From Aphrophora alni (lineage: Eukaryota; Arthropoda; Insecta; Hemiptera; Aphrophoridae), in the NCBI GenBank assembly GCA_963513935.1, contig OY740768.1, forward strand, positions 44,386,368 to 44,450,367: a stretch of DNA of 64,000 nt, in the 5' to 3' direction. The position numbers and the translations under genes are program-made. The notes below the pieces were generated by a model that was not told the origin of the DNA, made no database searches, and saw only the letters and a program-made list of their open reading frames with translations. Shown here piece by piece: positions 51,775 to 62,060 of this stretch; position 1 is the stretch's first letter; each line of letters begins with the position of its first letter.

Positions 51775-51999
51775 CTAAAGATCCAAATTAGCTTGTTTAG
51801 AATATAACATTTTTATTTCAGAATTTAACCACTTTCTTTTTATACTTCCCTCGATTTGTTTATTAAAATTGTTATTGATAGTTATTTTTAATTTCACGAA
51901 CTTTGGAAACACTTTTCGTCTCCTACAAATACTTAAAAACCAAATATCATCAGATAATAATCTAACTTTTAACTTTAATTTATGTAGCAGGTTGCTCTG
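51775..51999 (-). pseudogene. Penelope-like N-terminal coding segment
   Basis: Open for 74 codons without an ATG, bounded by a TGA at 52,000-52,002 and a TAG at 51,775. It reads LLHKLKLKVRLLSDDIWFLS then ICRRRKVFPKFVKLKI and later IKRKWLNSEIKMLY. Basic, Leu-rich N-termini with a VFPKFVKLK-type line are characteristic of Penelope-like proteins. The frame breaks before the next segment at 51,725. This piece starts only about 40 bp from the TATA-like box, so the 5' leader would be short. Confidence 0.7.
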
Positions 52000-52040
52000 T
52001 CAATCAAACTATAACTGAATCCAACGTTGCGCCGAACCCC

Positions 52041-52049
52041 ATATTTATA
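52041..52049 (-). promoter_or_regulatory. TATA-like box of the Penelope-like element
   Basis: On the minus strand TATAAATATGGGG follows CACACCCCCCTTCAG and lies about 40 bp before the first coding segment. The GC-richer flank and position at the element's 5' end suggest an internal promoter; initiation is inferred only. Confidence 0.4.
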
Positions 52050-52131
52050 CAAACTGAAGGGGGGTGTGGTTTAATATTTTACACTGCCAAAGCGATAGTA
52101 CGCGCTACGTGTCAATTTAATTACTTAAGAT

Positions 52132-53049
52132 TTAACATATAGCTAATACAAGATAATCAAATAATAATAAGATTATCTTATTATTATTATTATTATTATT
52201 AAGATAATAATAATAATTATTATTATTAAGATAATTATTATCTTATTATAATTAAGATAAATTATTATTACAAGATAATTTAATTAAGTCCCTATACATC
52301 TCTGATTCTCTCATTCCGTGTTATTTCTACTTGACTTTCCTGTTGCCCTACGCCAGAAATCCATTTCAATAGCAAGGAGCGAGAGAGACTTATTGTAAGA
52401 TGTAAAGTTTCGTACTATGCTTTTAAAGATGGCGTCTTAAAAACTAGTTATCTCTGTCAAGAATTACATTTTGATTAAAAGATAGAGTTACATCCTACCT
52501 TTTTTAAACTTTCCTTTCTTTATTTCCTATTATAAATATTTAATTTGACCCATTCTTCAACTATAAATAAAATAAATATTTTAAACATTACAAGTAAAAT
52601 TGACTTTTTGAATGTAAATTTGTTATATTTTCACTGAAAGAGGGCAATTACGTTGTTTTGGATAGATAATCTTAGATGTAATAACTGTTTGTTAATAATC
52701 TTAACCAATAGAAAATCAGTCAAATTTTGCATCCAATAAAACTCAAAAAGTTTAAAACTAGATGAAAAATGTCAATAAATCTGTTCGAGAACTATGTACA
52801 CAAATAAGTCCTCTATGCGGAAAGAAAAAACTTCTGTAGGTGTGTAGTTGCCTATTTTCATTTACAGAGTGAACGTATGTAAAAAGTAGCTTCAAGAAAA
52901 AAAAAAAAAAAAAAAAAAACCAAACAAACAAATATTAAGTACGGTACGTAAAATAAAAAATAAAACGTGAAACGTTTTTTACACATTAAAACACATTCTT
53001 TTTTTAATGAATTGTTTTAATACAAAATAGATTTGTTGTATATTATATA
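52132..53049. other. AT-rich noncoding DNA with simple repeats
   Basis: Contains a palindromic TTA/AAT microsatellite (52,165-52,275) and a run of 23 A (52,897-52,919). No gene recognised. Confidence 0.6.
52165..52275. repeat. Palindromic (TTA)n/(TAA)n microsatellite
   Basis: Blocks of AATAATAAT, TTATTATTA and AAGATAAT alternate orientation, so the tract can fold on itself several ways. Confidence 0.85.
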
Positions 53050-53173
53050 CGAGGCGAGTGTGAGAAAAGTAATGAGACTGGCAACACTGCGGTTGATCTG
53101 GCAATGTTGTATCTATCGGCCGGTGCTAGACCGGTTTGTTTATCCCTTCCACTTTCTTAGTCCAGGTTTCAAC

Positions 53174-53714
53174 GGGCTCACCTGAACTGGGCACCAGCGG
53201 CAACTAAATTACCTGAACTGGGGACTTTCCAAATCTTAGGTAGGCAGGGTCTGCTCCAGTTAGAGAGCTATCAAATTCCCTAAATTGGAACAAATAAGGA
53301 AATAATAGTAGATAAAAAATCAGGTAAAAATATTTCTATAAACATACGTCCTAAAAATCCTTCGTTTACCAGATATCCATCTTTTTTTTGGGAAATAGTT
53401 TATAAGTCTTGAACGGATTAGGTTAGGTTATGTCAGGTTAAATTATATTAGGAACATTATAGTGGGGATGAACTTCTTTGAAATATGTCACCCCTACCAT
53501 TGGGTTGGAAAAAGGGATGTTTGCGTATTTCCGAAACTGACCATGAGTCATGTAAATATCACAACACTCTGTTTGTAGGTATGCGTTTCCTCATTGGTGC
53601 TAAGGGTTCAGTGCCCGCTCGGGGTGTTCTAGGAATTTATAGCTGTTTACCTAGCGCGGACCAGTGCCCAGATCAGTGAACCCTTTTTGGCTGGTGTCCA
53701 GTTCGAGTTCTCCA
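53174..53714. mobile_element. Nested 541-bp inverted-repeat element
   Basis: Flanked by GTTTCAAC on both sides (53,166-53,173 and 53,715-53,722), an 8-bp target duplication inside the mariner. Its ends are imperfect inverted repeats: the left contains TGAACTGGGCACCAGC, and the right, reverse-complemented, contains CGAACTGGACACCAGC. No transposase frame is legible in 541 bp. An 8-bp duplication suits hAT, P or Merlin-type elements; which one cannot be decided here. It is younger than the mariner. Confidence 0.6.
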
Positions 53715-53792
53715 GTTTCAACACTGTACAGCTAACATATTAATTTTGACAGCGCCATCAGTGAAGTTGTGTTTTTGTTGTGTGTTACAAAA

Positions 53793-53864
53793 ATGGAACA
53801 ACGACTCCGCCGGTGTATAGCTGCCCAAAGGAACTACTTTGAAGGGGATAACATTGTTGTTTGA
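53793..53864 (+). pseudogene. Mariner transposase remnant
   Basis: ATG at 53,793, TGA at 53,862-53,864. The first four residues match the start and the last 16 or so the C-terminus of irritans-type mariner transposases (QRNYFEGDNIVV is the diagnostic end). The DNA-binding and catalytic domains are missing, so there is no transposase function. AATAAAATAAAA follows the stop. Confidence 0.88.
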
Positions 53865-53925
53865 ATAAAATAAAAACTTTGGTAAATGAAAAATTAGTCT
53901 CATTACTTTTCTCTCACACCTCTTA

Positions 53926-54273
53926 CCTAACTGGTTGATGCATCTGATAAAAAGTTCATATTAGACGGTATAATAATTAAAAATGTTAGTAGTACAAATA
54001 CAACAAAATATTAAAACTCTGTAAAAAAAACTCTTATAAACCTCCGTTTCTTCAAGCGTGCTTTATTTTTACTTGTAACAGTTTATTATTTTTTTTATTA
54101 TTATTTTTTTATTTATTTTATTTTTTACTGCAACTTTACACTACCATAAATAAATTTGTAGTTTACTGCAATTAACTATTTATATTGTAATCATTTTAAT
54201 ATTAAGCAGACTACATAAGCATGTGCAAAAAGTATTTTATTACGACGTTTTTATTAGTTCGGTTTCCGTCATA

Positions 54274-54306
<33 letters not shown>

Positions 54307-54899
54307 CCTGTTAGAATTTTGCAAATATGTCCGAATTGGATGACACTATAATATTCAGTTGGCTCCTCGTCTCTGCATTTGTTTAAACAATAGTTGTTTA
54401 AACAAATAAAAATTGGCAACGAGATATAGACGTGAAATTTTAAACATGGATAACAATGCAATATTCAATCTGTTCCTTGTCTGCAAGATTGTTTAAACAA
54501 TATTTGATGAGAGCAGGGTCTGCTTTGCGCGCTTTTCATATTTTGCAGTGTAGTATACAGCGTCAGCACTGTCGTTTCTGCTCTCTCACGTTGCTGTAAT
54601 AGCAGAACTTCAGTTTCAAGTGTGCACATGTATAACAGCAGAACTTGTATTTCAAGTGTGTATTTTCTGAGTTATAAGGATCATAGAACTATTATAGGTA
54701 AAAGAGGTAAAAATAATAATATTTTGAATTTCAGACATTTGCAGCTAAACAGGATGTGAAATGCATTGGGAATTTCCTATGTATTATGTCCCTGTCGTAG
54801 TCTCGTCAATATAAAAAATACAAAACCGATTGAAATCTTTCATGTGGACATAAGACTAAAAAACAGAAATAATAAAACAAATAATTTTTGTTTTAACAT
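53926..54899. other. Noncoding DNA with small repeats
   Basis: Holds a TCTG tetranucleotide tract (54,274-54,307), a twice-occurring TTGTTTAAACAATA motif (about 54,379 and 54,490) and a 30-bp direct repeat containing AGCAGAACTT and TTTCAAGTGTG (54,600-54,660). No gene recognised. Confidence 0.55.
54274..54307 (+). repeat. (TCTG)n microsatellite
   Basis: About eight TCTG units with one C substitution. Confidence 0.95.
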
Positions 54900-55263
54900 A
54901 GGTACCAAGTTTTTAAAACGGACTAAAAAGTATAAAATACTTTTTCATGGCCCTTTTACAATTTTTAGGGAGGATTGTTAGTGGCTATGCATATATTTGG
55001 AATACTTGGAGAGAAAACGTGGGGCGCAGCCAGTATATAATACAAGTTAGTAGACACAGCTAATTTCAGAGAATCGGAAAAAGAGATTCACTCTAATTTA
55101 ATTTATTTACTCCTCCTTAACTATCATAGATTGCCTGCACCCCACGTTTTTCTCTCCAAGTATTCAAAATATATGCATACCCACTAACAATCCTCCCTCA
55201 AAATTGTAAAAGGGTCATGAAAAATAATTTTATACTTTTTAGTCCGTTTTAAAAACGTGGTAT
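54900..55263. repeat. Foldback inverted repeat, about 130-bp arms
   Basis: Left arm 54,900-55,029, right arm 55,135-55,263, spacer about 105 bp. Shared lines, one arm reverse-complemented, include TTTTTAAAACGGACTAAAAA, GGAGGATTGTTAGTGG and CTTGGAGAGAAAAACGTGGG-type sequence; mismatches are few. No coding frame. The right arm abuts a TA tract. It may be a foldback transposon or MITE, but no target duplication was identified. Confidence 0.85.
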
Positions 55264-55264
55264 G

Positions 55265-55267
<3 letters not shown>

Positions 55268-55324
<57 letters not shown>
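55268..55324. repeat. (TA)n tract within a palindrome
   Basis: About 28 TA units. GGTATGTTA before and TAACATACC after are perfect complements, so the tract lies in a long potential hairpin next to the foldback arms. Confidence 0.95.
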
Positions 55325-55325
<1 letters not shown>

Positions 55326-55887
55326 CATACCTCAATTTGATTTAATATTTACTATTATATCTATGTACAGATTATAGAATAAAATTTCTTACGTAATAAT
55401 TTGGACTGTGATGAAAAATATGAAAACATCCCTTTATTGAAACTTAAGCCTACGTTTCTGTGCTTAGGTCAAGCTACAACAAAAACTTAACATGTAATCC
55501 CTAACTGTAAGCTGAGTTTGACACATTGTTCAGTGAACACATATACGTTACATTAAGTTGTCACAATGATTTGATTCTATTTAATTCTCTAAGCTGACAA
55601 AACTAAAATAGTTAACACCATTCAAAATGGCATTGCAAGGTTGGTATCAGATATTGTGTAGGACTACTAATATACTTTGTATTTTGTCAATGTTTTTTAA
55701 TTAAACATACATGTATAGGATCCCAATAACACTTTAAAATATATGCATATTAAAATTTAACTAGATTTTTATTGAAAAATTGTACAATTTCAGAAGATTT
55801 TTAATTTTCGGTATTTTTCTTGTATACTATGAAGCTAGATTTGTTTTCAAAATTTCTAGTCTCTAGATGATGTGGTTTAATAGCAAT

Positions 55888-56300
55888 TCGTACCTACCAG
55901 GCACACAAGTATCCAACGCAAAAACAGAAGTGTTACAGGTCGGCAGAAATAATAAAAACTAATTAACAAAATTAAATTTTGAATTTTATAGTATAGTCAC
56001 GATTTGTATATAACAGACATACAAGAACATGCGAAAACACAACACTCCTGGTCGGCAGAAATAATAAAATCTGACAAATAGAACTAATTATTAAAGTTAT
56101 GGTTTTGTCACAATTTTTCTACCTAATAAACACACAAGTTTGTGCGAAAACAGAAACTTTTATGGTCGGTGGAAAAAATAAAACCTAACAAACAAAACTA
56201 AAGTTTGAAAGTCTTAAGAGTATGTCTAAAAAATGCACAATCGTAGTAAGTTGTGTGGGTGGAAAAGTAACTTTAATAAATCCCACAAAATTAAATTTAT
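55888..56300 (+). repeat. Tandem repeat, about 112-bp period
   Basis: The line GGTCGGCAGAAATAATAAAA occurs at 55,938, 56,050 and (as GGTCGGTGGAAAAAATAAAA) 56,164, with a weaker GTGGGTGGAAAAGTAA near 56,255. Each unit also has a CACACAAGT-like line and a GCGAAAACAGAA line before it. Three to four copies, moderately diverged, no shared reading frame. Confidence 0.8.
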
Positions 56301-59300
56301 TATTAATCTACATGTTTGAGTAGAAGTTAATAATAATAATAATAATAAAATCTAAGAACATAAGAGTAGTGAGCGACAGACTAGGTAGGTAAATTAATTT
56401 TGCATTTCAAGATGACAACATATTAATTTCAGACAAACAGAAATAATAATTGTCTTACTTAATATTGTCGATAATGGTCCCTAAAACGATTAAAAGTATG
56501 TTACTAAGTAAAGTAATTTTAATGTAAAAAATAAAATAAAAATGTATAATAATAAAGATATATTTTAAAAATGTAAAAGTATGCTTTCTTCGTAGGTACA
56601 TTAAAAAAAAGAAGTTTTTTCTACAACTAACAATAAAAAAAAATCACCAAAAGTTTCTAAAACAAATAAAAAATTGAACATAGGAAGTAGTGTTTTAATT
56701 TTGATTTATAATTTGAATTTTTTGAAATGCCTTTCTTTTGTTAATCGATGTAACAGTTACTGATTGTACAGGAATGAATTATGTAGGAAAAGTATTTAAT
56801 AAGATTTACAAAGTTGGTATCTGAAATTTAATAATGCTAAAGTTTACATCACTCTTTTACAAAACTTTCGTCTCCAACTTCAATCATGTAGGTAAACGAT
56901 AAACTTTCAACAAAATGAAAACAAGTAACGAATTAAATTTAACATTTCCCTAAAACACTCTTGTATTATATCGACAAAGGTCATCAATATAAATTTATAT
57001 ATGTGTAGATAATTCACAAAGTAATTTTGGGATTTAATTTAACTAATAAAATTATTACTAGATTATTTTTTTTTGTTTTCATAAGGCCACCGAAAACCTT
57101 ATTTCTTTGACGTTAATTAGGGATTCTGGTGTTATTTGATGATCTGGAAATTTAAAAAAACCCATTTTTAATAAATAAATAAACAACTTAAAAAACATTA
57201 AATAATGTAAAAAATAAACATTAATTTTGTAGCCATATCCATAATTATTTCTAGGACCACAAATATTTCAATTGTCCAAATTTAATAAAGATAGAATAAT
57301 GTCATACACCTTACTGCCTCGTTCAATATTTACCTTGATGTCAATACAATTTAAATTCGCTCATTACAATCATATGGTCACTTCGTGACTCATCAAAGTC
57401 ATCAAATCACTCGCATTACTCTCACCTAATACCCAATCACTTTCATAATCATTCAAAACTTATCTTAATATTAACTTTGGACATTGAAATATCCATTAAA
57501 TTGAATGAATTCTTAAATAATTAGGTGTTTTTTTGTAAACTACAACTAATAATAATAAAAAAAAAGATAATTTGAGTGAGTGACGCTGAAATTTGCCACC
57601 AACTAAATTATACTGAACAAAAATTTACAATATTCCTACCACTACACTACTACAATATTCATCGCTGTCTCCCAGAAAAAAAATTGATTACTGATTATAT
57701 TTGTCCACATATTAATTACGAGAGAGAAGTAAATAAAAATAGACCCAGTATTTGTTAATTTTATAAAGGTTGTTATTAAGTTAACAAATAAAAAAATACA
57801 TATCTAAATAGAGTTTGAGATGATTTGATTGAGGCATAAACTCTTCCTAAGAGTGAATCAAGTTTGATTATAATCAAGAAATGATAGTTCATTTTTGTGT
57901 TTTCCATTTATTTATAAATAATAACTTTTTTGATTTCCAATCATTCGTTTAACCATAGTAAAAAACTAGTTTTGAGAAAAGAATCCCTTTTATTTTATGA
58001 CTAGATGGCTAACATTTTAGAGATATTTGATAAAATTCTATAGACGTCTAAAAATTAAAAAAAAAAAAAATAGTCTGGACTTAGGGGATCCAGAAACAAC
58101 TTAACACTGATATCTTTAATCATTACAAGTTTTTTATTCTAATAGATATGTAAGAAAGCAAAAATAGTGAATATAAAAAAGGCGGAAAAAAGCATGAGTT
58201 AAGTATATAAAAACATTTAACATCGCCAGCGTAATTATGCTGCTTATCCCCAAGCCGTCCTTATTAGCAGTGAAATATCCATTTGTAGTCTGGGAAGTGT
58301 TAAAATTATTTGAATTGAAACTAATAAGTACCACTTAGTTGGGGAAAAAGAATGAAATTATGTCCATTAAATTACTTTTTCTTTCAAGGCGTTGGTTAAA
58401 TATTACCAGAACTACGTGATAGACATTTACAATAAAACATTTTCATACAGTAGAATAACCATATATTTGCAGAAATTATTTATTGGAAGGATGCGGAATG
58501 TTGTGCTGAACAAAATATAAATCATCCCTCCGTAAATGGTTTTCCTTTTTCACAGTAAAATAAGAATTTTCTTCAACGTACATCATCATAATTGCAGTCA
58601 AAACAACGCTCTATCCTGTACGCAAAGCTCTTAACAAGTCTGTGAAATGTAGCCTATACTCAGCATATATTATAAATTCTCTAGGGTGATTATAATGTTA
58701 TTCGGATTCAGTTGTTTTACAAATAAGTTTAGTTGACAGACCCATGTGTTGAGACCCAGTTATATTTGCATATCTACGAATATTTCAGATTGCTTTGTGC
58801 ATATTCATATACACGACAGTATAAGGTGTCACCTGGAAATGTCAAGTGTGATTTGAGGTTAGTTGAAATCTGTTATAGGACTCATCTTGAATTCTACTTG
58901 GGTCTCATACTGTAAACGTCTAGCTCAGAAATATTGCTGTAGGAAAAAAATTCTAAATATCAGTTCCATTTAATTCTAATTTGTATTTACTTTTTCATTG
59001 AACATGAAACGTAAAGAAACTGGATAAGAGATAAATTTGCACTTTAAAACAATGTCTCTCTTTAGCTTGGTAAAGTACAATGAAACATATTCATGTTTGT
59101 ACACATTTACATTTGACTTCTTCCTACAAGGTATCAAACTGTTTTACAAAAATATGCATGATAGGTTGTGTTTTGAATGTTTATAATCGAAATTTATCAT
59201 GATAGTTACATCTTCATAAGCAGTGTTATTACTTTCATAGAAATTCATCAACCATTATAATACTTATAGGTAATTGTTTAAAATAAGCTTTTGTGCTGTA

Positions 59301-61540
59301 TGAGATTATGACGCGAATAATTGAATACATCAATAAACTTTAAACTTGTCTCATTTTATTTGTAATGTAATGTAGAACAAATTTATTCATAACTACCTTT
59401 TATATGAAAACTACAAAACCAGAGATAATTAAAAAAAAAAAAAAAAAACTAAAAAGTAGCTTTTTGCAACTTAAATTGTTAATACTAAATTTTGTTCCCT
59501 TCTAAATAGGGTCAAATGTTCTGTGTAACATAATATGTACATAAGAACATATTTAAACAATAGGGCATAAAACTAAACCCTCAGATCATAACTATTTTAT
59601 GTTTTATTTTACTCGTCTAATAGCATTTGGAAACATGTCTTTATGGTTAACATTCTCAATAATTAATTTTAATTTATACACCTTTGAACTTTTGATTTGA
59701 TACTAATTAAAACATTGTATAAAATTTATCATTTGATTATTTGGTAACTGAGATTATACAGATATTACTTCAAATTATTATTGTTTTACATAATTTAGAA
59801 AAATATTTATTATAGATTGTAAAAAAAAAGTAAAATTTAATGTTACTGAAGGCGTGACCATTTCATTAAAAAAATATTGTATTTCTTCCTAATTAATATA
59901 GTCTACTGAAATTTATTGATTCTTCATGAGTTCATTTAAATAATTAGTAAAACTGATCCGTATGTATAAGATAATTTACTTAGAAAGGTTAACTGATGTT
60001 TTAGGTAATTTTTACTGTCTTTCTGTTTTTGGAGCCAACAAAAAATACATAATTTCGTAATTTCAATCAGTTTCTATTGGTTTAAATATCAAGTGATCAA
60101 TAACAAGAGTCCTGGTGTAATAGTATAATGATGATAATACAACATTACACTCTAGTTGACTAAGTTCTTAAAATTACAATTTAACAAAAAAATAAAATAA
60201 ACAACTAAAAGAATCGACACCACGTGTATTTTATTTCTATCTAATTTATTTTAGGTTTAAAGTAAGAAATATGTTGCCTAGGTGTTACGAAGTTAAGAAT
60301 AAGAGTGTCATTTTTGTTTACACTATCAGGATTTGATTTAGATTTAAAAGAAAAATATATACCTACCTGTGTTAATCCACAGATGGGATATACACGAAAT
60401 TGTTTCAATGGTCCAATATACAAACTGGATTGTGTATAGAATAGCCTACGCTTCTCGAGAAATACAAATATAAACTCTTCCGTCTCGTCTGTCTTAATCT
60501 TGTAAGGAATTTAGAAACAAACTTCTTCGACATTCTTCCCGAAGTATCTTTAAAACTTCATAGAGATGGATGTTGAGATTTAATCATTTCTAAAGTTTGT
60601 AACAAAGTTCTTTCTAAGTTAAGATAAAACGCAAAGTTCTTGTTCGGTGATACAGAAGGCTCGTTTCAAAATAAACACCGACTAAAATTACAATTGAAGA
60701 AATTAAAAAGATAAAAGAATAAACTAAATTTAAAAAGAGTAATAAGAAAATGGATTCAAAAACAAGTTGTTATCCCACATACAATCAATATTTTACTGTC
60801 ACAGCTTTTGATTAGTATAATATACATTTTTACGATAATAAATAAATCAATTTGCTAAAATACAGAAAATTAATTCATTTATAATTCATCATATTTTTAA
60901 TGTGTGTGTGGGGGGGTGTACGTGTGTGTGTAATTTACAATCTTCTATGCAAACTTCTTATACAAGCCAAATAAAGTAATTAGGTCTTTAATATCCACAC
61001 TACCTTTAACTCTCTCAAGTAAAGATTGATTCATCGTAATTAAAGACCTTTCTTCTAATATTAGTTTGCAGTTAATGATTCATATCGATGGATATGAGAG
61101 GCTAAATAGATAATTGTTTTCGATCAATAACCCTTTCCATATTCATTGGTTTACCTTACAGTAGGCTATAAGATTGTAATAGAGTTATATAATTATTGAA
61201 ATTACAGCAAGTACAGAATACACCTTTTATTAAAAAAAAAAAAAACACGCTAGTTAATGCTATGTTTTTAATACTATGTTTTTTCACCATTAGCGAGATT
61301 TAATTCATTTAACTTAACTTAAGGAACTTTTGTTCAATATATTTTTTAATTTTTTTTTATAATGGATGTATTAATTCATATTTTCCTCTTCATATAACCG
61401 ACGTAATATGCATTATGTTTTGTCGGCGAATTATGAACACTGTATTGGATATTTAGCCTTAAACATTTCTATTTTTCAAAGTCAATAAAATCGCATTTTT
61501 ATAAAAGTTAGAATAAATTATAAGGGAAATATAATTAAGG
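56301..61540. other. AT-rich noncoding DNA, no gene recognised
   Basis: Short poly-A and AT runs only, plus a GT-rich run at 60,902-60,931. No protein-like frame with splice signals, no mobile-element ends. Confidence 0.5.
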
Positions 61541-62060
61541 GGAGAGGAGTGGCACCAAACATGAATGAATATACGAATACCAATATTTAATTAGATCGAT
61601 GAAGTCTACTTATGAGAAATGAAGTGTTTTTAAAGTTGTATGGTATAGTTTTGGGGTTTTATCAATAATTCAAGAACCGGAATTTTTAGAGGGTTGGTGA
61701 CAAATACGTTTTGTATGAGTTATTAGAGGTTATAATTGAACAAAATTTTATCAAAATTAGTAGAACCTATTTTGAGAAAATCGTAATTTTGTGGTTTTTC
61801 CAATGATGGATGCTCTAAAAATTTTGAGTTATCAAATAATCAAATAAACTTGCGGAGATATGGGAAGTTACCAAATTTTATTAAAATTGGTCCACGCGTT
61901 TGGTCTGTAGAGCCAGTGCTCTCCAGTTTGGTCAAACTACCAGAGGACCTCAAAACAGATATTTTCGCAAAAAATCTAGACACCTGTTTTTGACTAATCC
62001 ATCACATTATTTGATTACATAAAAAAGTAATCATTGTCACAGGTGAGACACTACAAGACT
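61541..62060. repeat. Possible old interspersed repeat
   Basis: Two related lines about 120 bp apart: ACAAAATTTTATCAAAATTA near 61,740 and ACCAAATTTTATTAAAATTG near 61,872, each followed by a purine-rich or CGCGTTT-like segment. Local composition is less AT-biased than the flanks. Class unknown, no coding frame. Confidence 0.3.

Larger units (their letters stand above)
49515..52131 (-). mobile_element. Penelope-like retroelement with GIY-YIG endonuclease
   Basis: A nearly complete copy on the minus strand, 5' end near 52.1 kb and 3' end near 49.53 kb. In order it carries a TATA-like box, an N-terminal coding segment, a second segment with LNLLNKGLKF, a reverse transcriptase with YVDD, and a GIY-YIG endonuclease. 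These lie in different frames, so several frameshifts have inactivated it. The 18-bp AATTTAATTACTTAAGAT stands at both ends (49,515-49,532 and 52,114-52,131), as expected for a target duplication. Penelope-like elements use the endonuclease to nick DNA and prime reverse transcription there. The copy carries its endonuclease coding region and so belongs to the endonuclease-containing group. Confidence 0.9.
53050..53923 (+). mobile_element. Internally deleted mariner element
   Basis: The terminal inverted repeats share TGTGAG then GAAAAGTAATGAGACT: left 53,050-53,080, right 53,890-53,923 (reverse complement), with TA at each outer edge (53,048-53,049 and 53,924-53,925), the mariner target. The transposase is reduced to 23 codons at 53,793-53,861 plus stop. 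It starts MEQR and jumps directly to the transposase C-terminus CIAAQRNYFEGDNIVV, so nearly all of the gene, including the catalytic DDD region, was lost by internal deletion. It is non-autonomous. A 541-bp element is inserted at 53,174-53,714. Confidence 0.9.

Noticed and set aside
51900..51955. CTGATGA followed by GACGAAAAG on the minus strand, resembling a hammerhead core in the main Penelope-like copy
   Set aside because: No stem I or stem III partner is found, the second box is not followed by a stem closing to GTC, and the CTGATGA codes for the conserved SDDIW line of the N-terminal segment.
53405..53450. GGATTAGGTTAGGTTATGTCAG, resembling the arthropod telomere repeat TTAGG
   Set aside because: Only two adjacent units, inside a transposon insertion; far too short for telomeric or interstitial telomere sequence.
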